In this document: piece after piece, positions 9,126 through 16,191 of the stretch
Numbering within the stretch: the stretch's first letter is position 1
Layout: every line of letters starts with the position of its first letter
Assembly (NCBI GenBank): GCA_014904985.1
Contig: MU129365.1
Coordinates: 6,246 to 22,436 of the forward strand
Length of the DNA: 16,191 nt
Direction of reading: 5' to 3'
Source of the DNA: Hydnum rufescens UP504
Taxonomy: Eukaryota > Basidiomycota > Agaricomycetes > Cantharellales > Hydnaceae
Program-made: the position numbers and the translations under genes
The notes under the pieces: model-generated
Database searches by the model: none
Told to the model about the DNA's origin: nothing
What the model saw: only the letters and a program-made list of their open reading frames with translations

Positions 9126-9566
9126 TTATGCGGGAGGGAGGTGAACAAAAGTAGGAAGGTTGACCGCGTCTCTATCAACATTTCCAAACACGATGAGCCT
9201 TATCTGCACCTTCACATGAAAATCATCGCCTTCAGAGTGGTCTCGAATTATGCAGTATGATTCAATATGGGCAAGTGTATATGTTTGGACTGCACTTGTT
9301 GTGCTGGGGCAAAAGTAACCCATCTGTCCAATATTGATTTGAGAATTGATCGTCGCAGTCTCTGACATGTTGTGTGAATTGTACAAAGTGCCAGTCTATC
9401 TCATCCGGGATTTGTATGTCATCAAGATTGGGTGTAAGTTCGGTATGGATTTCTGGAAGCCATTGGTGAGGATATTGGTAGGCATAATGGATGACGTTCT
9501 ACCCCTTTTTAAGTAAGCATTGTATGAGCTTTAGAAATTTTGTTAACATACGTTTTTCAGAGTCAT
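9126..9566 (-). CDS. Spliced gene with probable 1-nt frameshift, product not recognised
   Basis: An ATG at 9,564-9,566 opens a 15-nt exon (MTLKN). A 53-nt intron follows (9,499-9,551), starting GTATGT and ending GGGGTAG. The second exon begins at 9,498 in phase and reads NVIHYAYQYPHQWLPEIH and IPDEIDWHFVQFTQHVRD, then meets a TGA at 9,262-9,264. The neighbouring frame, open to its stop at 9,126, carries the protein-like continuation (HIESYCIIRDHSEGDDF, then VQIRLIVFGNVDRDAVNL). The switch happens near 9,310-9,290, a stretch with homopolymers GGG, TTTT and CCCC, so one extra base is the simplest explanation, real or a sequencing error. A TATA element lies 42 nt upstream, and a pyrimidine-rich leader with a CCCCCC run fills the gap to the ATG. 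I do not recognise the family; no transmembrane segment or catalytic motif is apparent. Confidence 0.45.
9499..9551 (-). other. Predicted 53-nt spliceosomal intron
   Basis: The donor is GTATGT, a consensus fungal 5' splice site, and the acceptor is TAG. A CTTAC branch-like motif lies about 15 nt before the acceptor. Removal keeps phase 0 between a 5-codon first exon and the long second exon, and removes an in-frame TAA at the donor. Confidence 0.55.
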
Positions 9567-9607
9567 GGAGATGGAATAAGGGGGGGAGAATTTGTGTTAG
9601 AGGTGCT

Positions 9608-9614
9608 TTTTATA
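9608..9614 (-). promoter_or_regulatory. TATA box of the small spliced gene
   Basis: TATAAAA on the minus strand lies 42 nt upstream of the proposed ATG and is followed by a pyrimidine-rich leader (TTCTCCCCCC). The spacing leaves room for a short 5' UTR of about 15 nt. Confidence 0.5.
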
Positions 9615-9619
9615 GGTGG

Positions 9620-10000
9620 CTTGAGATGGTCTGGATTCAACAGGGTCTTTTACATTTTCAGGGTGTTTGATTCGGGTTCGGATTCAGCATATTTCTAATT
9701 GTTTGTCGGTTAATTCTTGTTGTTTGTAGATTCATGGTGTGGTGCTTTTTATGGGCTTGGTTCAGGCTATATGGGCCATAACTTGTGGTGTTTTGACTTT
9801 GACTTTGGTCTTTGGTTCATTTTTTTTTTTTTTTTTGACTAAGTTCAAAAGACTGTAGGTGAAATCAAACACATTTTTTAAAGGGGAGGAATAGAAGATT
9901 TTAGCTTTTACTAGTAGCAGTTTTCAGGTGAGCTCATACAATAAACAGAGAACTTAGAGAAAATAAAGGTTTTCCTTGGCCAACAGGTGACATATTTGGT
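9620..10000. other. AT-rich noncoding interval with a run of 17 T
   Basis: No gene seen. An uninterrupted T17 run at 9,820-9,836 is the only strong feature; on the minus strand it is an A17 run. A short TTTGAC tandem lies just before it. Confidence 0.6.
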
Positions 10001-10129
10001 ACATTGGTCTTGGAGCATATTGCAAAAGGAACATTCGAGGCACAGATTTTATTGTTAAGGACAGAATCAGTGAGAAAGAAAGAAAGAGAAAAGACAGGGG
10101 AGTGGGGAACAGATCGGATGACTATGAAA

Positions 10130-10320
10130 CGCAGGGTTATGAGTCATGAGGTTACGAGGCGCGAGATTGTGAGCCGCAACATACAAGGTACGAGTTGCGA
10201 AGCAGGAGGTTACAGGATGCGAGGCGCGAAGGTACGAGACGCAAGATACGAGGATACAGGATACGAGGTGCGAAGGTACGAGACGAGGATACAGGACGCA
10301 AGATTGCGGGATTGTGAGTT
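10130..10320 (+). repeat. Degenerate short tandem repeat of (G)GATACGAG / GTGCGAAG-like words
   Basis: About 190 bp are composed of 8-10-bp words such as GTACGAGAC, GATACGAG, GGATACAGG and GGCGCGAAG. Inside it, CGAAGGTACGAGAC occurs at 10,227 and again at 10,271, giving a 44-bp duplication. The plus-strand frame 10,004-10,327 reads through as an Arg/Tyr/Glu-rich peptide, which I take as repeat translation rather than a gene. It lies 94 bp beyond the stop of the 515-codon minus-strand frame, probably in its 3' UTR. Confidence 0.75.
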
Positions 10321-10413
10321 TAGTTGACGTTGGTGCTTTTTGGGTCTGATGTAGAATTTGTGAGTTTTGCTATTGCAAGGCCAGAAAGAGGTAAATAGGT
10401 ACATGACATTGGG

Positions 10414-11958
10414 CTACCACCCGTTTGAATTGACATCAGAGTCTTCAGTAGCTGGGTTGGATGGGAGGTCCGTGAGCTCATAGGGGGCAGCTGGGTTTTT
10501 CTTGAACTCGGCCCATTCATTGTCTTGGAGGTCATATTGTATATTGCGAACATGCCTAGTATAGTAAAGGACTGCTCGATTGTCAGGTACAATTGTCAGA
10601 AAGGACTCGTCCGTTTCACAAAGAGATGATGCAAGCTGGGATATCACAGGAGCAATACGATGATGGAGAGCAAAGGCTGAGGATGGTGTATCTAGTCGAT
10701 GGTGTTGTCATATGATATCAGCTGCCTGGATAAAAATGCAGGATAGTCTGTCAGTCTGTGATACATGATGATATGCTGAAGGATAGAGAAGGTGGTCACA
10801 CCAGTTAGCAACGCATTCCTCATTGCGAGCTAACTTGGTGTCGCGATTATCAAGTATTTTGGATCTCATTTCGAGGTCAGCTTCTTGTTGATGTAGAGTG
10901 GATGAAAGAAGTGCAAGAGGCAGCATGAGAGAATCGATTTGCATATTATGATTGGCAACCATGTGACTTAATTGGTTGAGAAGGTCCGCATGCTGCTTTA
11001 TGTCCTCGTTACGCTTATCTTTGTACTCTCGTCGAACATCGTCTAATCGCTGCGCAGCATTGCACTCACGATCCACAATTGCCTGTCTGTACGATGGCCA
11101 TGTGCAGTACGAGTTTGCATTTTTGCCGGGCTGTGGGATACTGATTGGTCACTTATAAAAGCTGTGAGGAGCGTGCGGAGGAAGTTTCAAGGAGTATGAT
11201 AAGTGGGATGAGAGGCGGGATGATGGGTGAGAAGAGTTTGTCAAGTTTGAAGTCAGTGAGTCGGTGGAGGAGTGGAATATATTGCGTAATTGCTGAGCAG
11301 TCGGGGTCCTCACCTGATTTGCGGTCTCTTCCTTGGGATTCCGATTCAAGTCGGCTTCCTGTCGCAATGCGAACAGATCTGATATAGTAGTACCTGGCGT
11401 GAACGATTTGAGAGGGATCTGGGTCTGGGTGGATGTCAGAAGTCGCGAGTTGATGGCATGTCGAGCTTCAGCATCTACCAGTTGGTCTTCTATGTTCCTT
11501 TTTATATTTTGATCCTGTTTGATCTCTTGTTGGGATATAAGATAGTCGGGGCCCGATAAAATAGACTGGATAGGTTTGGTGTGTGGGTCAGGGGTCTGAT
11601 GGTATAGCGTGAGACGTGGGTCGATTGTTAACTGGGTATTAAGGCCTACAGGTTGACTAGGTTTGGACTGTTCATTGTTATTGTACATTTTTACAATTTG
11701 ATGCGAAGATGGGTTGACTGAATCAGGCCAAAAGCTCTGGGAGACATTAACAGCATGCCGATCTGTAGATGCTAAATTTCGTACCTCATCTATCTGGTCT
11801 TTCTCCTTTGGTGAGGAGCTGAAGAAGGTATCATTGCCGAGCTTGAGTTCGGTTAGCTGAATAGGAGGCACAGGCGAAGGAGCAGGCATATTGATATACT
11901 GGAATGTGTAGTTGGGAGTCAAGGCCGCAGTGAGGTCAAGCAAGGCTGAGTTGGACAT
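10414..11958 (-). pseudogene. 515-codon frame with coiled coil, two in-frame TGA; product not recognised
   Basis: A single minus-strand frame runs from ATG at 11,958 to TAG at 10,414, interrupted only by TGA at 11,149-11,151 (codon 270) and 10,708-10,710 (codon 417). Residues 1-269 are Ser/Pro/Asn/Gln-rich and probably disordered (TIDPRLTLYHQTPDP, LTSTQTQIPLKSFTPG). Residues about 295-390 are charged, with heptad-like leucines (QRLDDVRREYKDKRNEDI, then EADLEMRSKILDNRD), suggesting a coiled coil. The last 98 residues are acidic with an aromatic patch (YDLQDNEWAEF). No zinc knuckle, transposase or enzyme motif is seen. The frame stays in phase across both TGAs, so they look like point nonsense changes. 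Near the first, a 66-nt intron starting GTGACC is possible but has a poor donor. Start choice: first ATG after a TATA promoter, with A at -3. It may belong to a transposable element or be a host gene of unknown role. Confidence 0.55.
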
Positions 11959-12058
11959 AGTGAGGGTACTGAGGAAATTCAGATGATGATTGGCTGATGC
12001 GAAGTCGTCCAGATGATGGTCAGCTGGTATATTTTTTTTTGTTAGTGGTCATTCATGC

Positions 12059-12065
12059 TTTTATA
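12059..12065 (-). promoter_or_regulatory. TATA box of the 515-codon frame
   Basis: TATAAAA in the context GGTATAAAAGC on the minus strand, about 100 nt upstream of the ATG. Between them lie an A-run (nine A) and two copies of CATCATCTG at 11,980-11,988 and 12,010-12,018, exactly 30 bp apart. Confidence 0.55.
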
Positions 12066-13270
12066 CCTGTCGTCCTTACCCATGCCTGAGCCTGATGACT
12101 TGTCTTTGTCATGGGATAGACATCTTTAAGTGAGATAGCTAGCCAATGGAGTCATCTTTAGGTTGTCATGTGAAGTGTTGTCTAGCAAGTAAAATAGATA
12201 CGAGTGGACCGAGAGAAAGGTGATGAGAAAGCAATAAGCAGGTAATTTACGTTACTTAAGTTATGAAGAGGCAAGAGGAGACAGTTGTCGACAGTTGTGA
12301 TTATCTAGGCATTGTGGAAGGAGGATGTGGGCGGAGGGATGTTGATTTTGCAGTGCGGTCTTCTTTTTAAAGGTGGTAGTGTCGATTTTTGTGGGTACAG
12401 CACATTCCGTGACTCAACGCCTCATGGCCCCAGGGTGACAATCGCAGGATTTTCTTAGTCCCACATCATTGGAGTGATCTCAGATCTGTATGGTTACCAA
12501 TAAATTTGTGATGTGGCTTTAGTTGAAATAATTTCAGGGATTTCCTTTTTAAGACTTAAATTTCCATATCTAGACTTTCTTCAGATGACTCGCAATAAGA
12601 TTCAGTGATTTGGGGTTCTTCCGTTGTAAGTGGGAAACGAAGGGAGGAATCCAGCCACAGTCCATGATATGGAATCGAGAATGAAAAGAGGGGACCACAG
12701 GATCAATCCGAATGTTAAGGCTTGAAGGAAGGAAGGTCTTTGGTGATAGGAATCTAATGCTGTAAGCAACACCTGCTCAAGCAATAGAATAAAGAATGAA
12801 TATGGGTCACAAAACTACACCCTAAGGCTCTCCTCTTGAGGCCCTAGACAAAGTGTAGTAGTCTTGGTGGAATTCACCCAAAGAACCAGCAGCAATACAT
12901 CAGTGCCTCAAAACTGGGGAGGGGGAAAACTGTAGAAATTCGCATCTCCTGCACTTAATATACATCACAGAAAATTGCTATGGTAACCGGCAGAAAGGTG
13001 GGGTTAAGGCGAAAATGATGAAAAAGAAATCAAGTCAAAAGCTTCAAAACTGAAGGAGATATTTTAAAATCAAGTCAGAATAGGGGAATATGGCTTAACC
13101 AAGGTATTCCTCCTCTCCTACTGAACAAAATCCCTTGGGGAAAGGTGGAACTGGTCGCCCTAGATGTACCCTCCATCGGACATAGGGTGCCGGAACCATA
13201 ATTGCCTTTAGTAATCAGAAAAGCGGAGGTAAAAGTGAAATGAGCCATGGGGAGATTAAATTACAGAACA
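12066..13270. other. No supported gene
   Basis: Only short frames are seen. A minus-strand frame at 12,602-12,784 encodes a hydrophobic 60-residue peptide with LTFGLILWSPLFILDSISW, but it has no promoter, partner exon or family signature that I can see. The interval lies between the pol remnant's 3' end and the 515-codon frame's promoter. Confidence 0.4.
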
Positions 13271-13274
13271 CCGA

Positions 13275-13552
13275 GTTCTTATCCGCTCGTTTTGCCCTTG
13301 TACTGTTCGATGCGGATTTTCAGCATCTTTCCAGGGGTGATTGTTTCAAACAAATCGGATCAAAACTGATGGAGTTATTCGCGAAATACTGAAGAATAGT
13401 GTGGAACATGAGGTAAAATCGACCTGGAGGATGCAGTTCTCATCCGATAAACGTGTGTGTGGTACCGTTAGACAGGTATTAATCGTAGCTTTCTGGGCGC
13501 TGTCTTGCCGAGTCGATCCGATCGAAATTGGTGGAGATATTCGCGAAATACT
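13275..13552 (+). repeat. Old tandem duplication, period about 162 bp
   Basis: GTTCT(T/C)ATCCG begins at 13,275 and again at 13,436. The best-matching 3' parts end at 13,390 and 13,552: both copies carry ATTCGCGAAATACT preceded by about 23 bases with few differences. The middle is much more diverged. The period equals 54 codons, and a plus-strand frame at 13,341-13,658 stays open through both, giving related peptides DGVIREILKNS and GGDIREILLES. Whether that frame is translated is unknown. Confidence 0.65.
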
Positions 13553-13658
13553 CCTTGAGAGTACCGCATTAGCCCCTATTTGTCATGTGACAAGTCCGCA
13601 AGCCGGAATCAAGGCCCGGGTGTGTAATCTGTTGCATTACATAATCACAATTTGTTAG
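13341..13658 (+). CDS. Doubtful 105-codon frame spanning the 162-bp duplication
   Basis: The frame begins with TTG rather than ATG at 13,341 and ends at TAG at 13,656-13,658. It contains a 54-residue internal repeat (NRIKTDGVIREIL and DPIEIGGDIREIL). No known domain, no upstream TATA element and no intron signals were found. It may be a fragment of a repeat-containing gene or simply an open stretch. Confidence 0.2.
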   Translation: MFQTNRIKTDGVIREILKNSVEHEVKSTWRMQFSSDKRVCGTVRQVLIVAFWALSCRVDPIEIGGDIREILLESTALAPICHVTSPQAGIKARVCNLLHYIITIC

Positions 13659-13884
13659 AGTCGCCCTCAAGGCAACAGGAAGCGTGTATCAGAAGTGGGA
13701 TTGATTGAAGATCAAACAAAGCAAGCAAGTTGAATTGCTATTGCCACATTGGGGTACGGCATAAAAAGGTGGAATTTAGGGTGGCCTGTTGAAGTGCCGC
13801 GGACACACAATAAATTGGCTCATGTGCAAATAAAGGAGTGGCACGGATTTGTGGGTTTTAGACATATGGCATTTGGGCTTGTTC

Positions 13885-16191
13885 TCAAATGAATGACGGC
13901 ATGGGAATTGATGTCCGGATCGACATGGAAATTAGTTCATTTATTCGGAAAATCGTCCTCGGATGGGGTTTGCATGTAGTAGGGATTTGTCCCTCCAACA
14001 CCGTGTGACTTCCTAGAATTTCTTGAAGAATGTTCCGTCGCCTCCACTCCACTAATTTGTCTTCCCAATAGCCCCACGAATCTGTGGCTCTCGGCGGTGG
14101 CCAAAGATAGGTACTTAATTGATTTTCTGGTCCGAGGGATACTGGTGGATGCTGTTTCTTGATAATAATATCCCTGTTGAATGTCATTGCATGTCCTGTA
14201 TTTTTTGTGTATTTTTGTGTATTTTCTTGAATTGATCCTTCTTCTATGGCGCTGTGGCTCTCATTGCCGACACCATCCGTTACGGCTATATTGTCACGCA
14301 TATGATATTTTTTTAATCAGTTTCCAGTGAATATTCCGTTGATTAGGGTTCCATCCAATTCTTCAAGTCAATAGGATCCATGAGGGTGATGATGCCAAAC
14401 CCTGTATGGTCCAATCCACTGTATTTCCCCCTTTCGTCCATGTTGCATTAGTAATACAGAATTAAATACCAGCATGATTGTCCCTGGTGAATAATTTCCA
14501 TTTACTAATATATTTTCATTTCATTTGGTGTAATCCTGTGCACTTCGAATTCTTGCTTTGAGGACGTCACTTGAGGCCGCTTGGATATCCTCGTCTTGGT
14601 GTGCTAACTGTATTCCATGGATTGCTAGTAATTCTTCTGTAGTTTGGACCACGCCCCATTTTAATGTATACCACAATGCATCCGTAATATCGAAGGGAAA
14701 CATGTGATGTTTTCTGTAAAGTAGGTAATAGGGGGTGTGGCCAGTCGTCCACTTTACTGTTACTCGGTCCGCCCACATACATGAATAAAAATATTTTGAC
14801 CATTGACTTGGATTTCCTTTACTAGTGATGAATAACGAATTAATCCAGGTCCTATGACCGCGTTCTATCATTCCATTTGCTTCTGGGTGGTATGGGCTGC
14901 TTGGACAATGGGAACATTATATTCATCTGCCATGGTTTGGACTAATCCATCAAATTCCACGCCATTGTCCATAGTGATTTGTAATACACAGCCGAACCAG
15001 CACATGACATCTTCAAATAGAAACTGGGCGACGTTCTTACTTGAGGCCTTATGTAACATTTTTGCTTCCAGCCATCTGGAGAGATCATCCCGGAGATCGA
15101 CAATGTATTTGAATCTGTTAGATACCAGCATGTGAACCGTGTCCATATTAAATTTATGTAATATTGTATTAATGTAGGTCGGGCTCAATGTGATTTTTGG
15201 GCGGGGCATGGATCTTTGCTGGCATTCATGGCATGTCTGACAATACCAGGCCACATAGGATAACATATTAGGCCAGTAAAATCTGTCTGATAATTTTTTG
15301 AATGTTGGGTCTCATCCATGGTGACCAGATTCATCATGTGCTGCCTTACATAAGCGGGCTCGATCATCTGGGTTTTTGATAACTTTCAGCGGCAATTGAC
15401 CAGTTTTAGGCCTTCTCCATAGGATTTCTTGATACAAAAAATAGTGTTTGGTACTCTGAATAAATATTTTGGTGTTCTTGACTCCTGAGGGTATTTTTAA
15501 GTGGTTTAAGTAATATTCAATCCTTTTCCAATAGTCTTCTCCATCAGAATCTTTGAGTTTGTGTGGATGTTCTTTGATTTTTGAGTCAATTTCTGAGTGT
15601 TGTGAGACTGTATTGAAATTTCTTTGAGTTACTGAGTGGGCTTGGCATGAAAGAGCTACAAATCCACCATTTCTTGACATATTTTCTTGTGGTTTGAGTG
15701 ATATTACTGTGTTATTTTGTCTGAATTCAATGATGTCTTCATATGGTTCCCTCTTAATCCTTGTAGCTGATAGTGTGGCTGCTGAGGAATCATGCAAAGT
15801 CCAGTTTTCATATTCTTCTAGGGATTGTGGTCCAGGAATATAATTTTCTAGTTCATTCTTTGAATTTTCCGAATCATTTTTATGTCCTGAATGTTTTGAC
15901 AATCCTTCTGGTTTTGTTTCTGAGACAAGGACCCAGTCTTCATATCCTTCATGAGGTCTTGGTCCAGTAATAAAATGGCCTGGCTCATCTGGCTCCAGTT
16001 CATCTTCTGATTCAACTGAGTCATTTTCATGTGCTGGGCACCTAGATAATCCATCTGGACCTTGGTGTTTTGTGGCTGGGACATGGACCAATTCAAAATC
16101 AAATAGCTGAATGTAGGAGATCCATCATGACATAGCCGCATTTGGTAATCCTGGTGTATTAATGGTTTGCTTGAGAAATTTGGCATCTACT
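13885..16191 (-). pseudogene. pol: Ty3/Gypsy pol remnant: RNase H end, integrase, GPY/F module, C-terminal tail
   Basis: The minus strand enters from beyond 16,191 at the end of RNase H (VDAKFLKQ, then LVHVPATKHQGPDGLSR), followed by a linker of roughly 180 residues. The integrase zinc finger reads HDESGH and CQTCHEC. The catalytic core has Asp at 15,141-15,143 (FNMDTVHM), Asp at 14,967-14,969 (TMDNGVEF) and Glu at 14,863-14,865 (ANGMIERGH). A GPY/F-type module (WIGPYRV) follows, then a basic tail to the stop at 13,885. Such integrases insert element cDNA into host DNA. The copy is dead: TGA codons lie at 16,125-16,127, 15,312-15,314, 14,521-14,523, 14,368-14,370 and 14,317-14,319, and a frame change equivalent to one lost base sits near 14,900, just before YHPEANG. 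All five TGAs lie in otherwise continuous frame. The RNase H and GPY/F flanks suggest arginine was usual at some of these positions. Family resemblance is to basidiomycete elements. No 3' LTR or polypurine tract was found beyond 13,885. Confidence 0.93.
15790..16060 (-). repeat. Internal duplication in the pol linker between RNase H and integrase
   Basis: Two successive linker segments are similar at protein level. GPDGLSR, HENDSVES, DELE, TGPRPHEGYEDWVL is followed by PEGLSK, HKNDSENS, NELE, PGPQSLEEYENWTL. The offset is 44-49 residues. The first copy contains the family-wide GPDGLSR end of RNase H, so the second copy is the added one. Confidence 0.75.

Noticed and set aside
10004..10327. 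107-codon Arg-rich frame
   Set aside because: Its second half is only translation of the GATACGAG-type repeat; no start context or homology signal.
12602..12784. Hydrophobic 60-codon minus-strand frame as a membrane peptide
   Set aside because: Short, with no promoter, intron partner or family signature.
13660..13884. 3' LTR immediately after pol
   Set aside because: No polypurine tract, no TG...CA boundary and no matching copy could be found by eye; the TATA-like CATAAAAAGG and AATAAA words alone are not enough.
15848..16186. 112-codon minus-strand frame overlapping pol
   Set aside because: It is the shifted frame of the RNase H/linker coding sequence, whose true frame has recognisable motifs.
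8548..16191. UGA decoded as tryptophan (alternative genetic code)
   Set aside because: TGG is used normally throughout, and conserved positions favour arginine at some TGAs; point decay from CGA is simpler.

Overview
The window looks like repeat-rich nuclear DNA of a basidiomycete fungus, probably an agaricomycete. The main reasons are a Ty3/Gypsy (Metaviridae-type) pol remnant whose RNase H end, integrase and GPY/F module read like mushroom elements, and two candidate spliced genes with introns of 52 and 53 nt, the usual size in such fungi. There is no bacterial gene organisation, rRNA, tRNA or CRISPR array. This is judged from sequence reading only; no search was run.

Layout. (1) 1-6,400 is comparatively GC-rich and holds heavily broken coding sequence: a minus-strand remnant (about 700-2,220) and a plus-strand remnant (about 2,540-5,300) with proline-rich, coiled-coil and globular stretches scattered over three frames. 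I recognise neither product. Small repeats lie at 2,579-2,645 and 5,826-6,030. (2) 6,485-6,900 is AT-rich, with a long pyrimidine tract and a possible LTR-type terminus. (3) 6,930-8,430 is a minisatellite of about 74 units of about 20 bp built on the palindrome ACCCATGGGT, with higher-order 60-bp and 40/61-bp blocks inside it. (4) 8,548-9,620 carries two small minus-strand genes that appear only once introns are considered. (5) 10,140-10,320 is a degenerate GATACGAG-type tandem repeat. (6) 10,414-11,958 (minus) is one 515-codon reading frame with a TATA promoter, interrupted by two TGA codons. (7) 11,960-13,270 has no convincing gene; 13,275-13,552 is an old 162-bp tandem duplication. (8) 13,885-16,191 (minus) is the 3' part of a Ty3/Gypsy pol, cut by the window edge, with five in-frame TGA codons and one frameshift.

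The most interesting theme is how the AT-rich half decays. Eight stops interrupt otherwise open frames in three independent coding regions, and all eight are TGA, none TAA or TAG. At least two lie where relatives usually carry arginine. This fits CGA to TGA change by deamination of methylated CpG rather than RIP-type mutation, and a stretch of about 800 bp at the right edge has only two CpGs. No complete new biological system is visible. The novel-looking items are the unrecognised 515-codon coiled-coil frame, the hidden small spliced genes and the hierarchical palindromic minisatellite.
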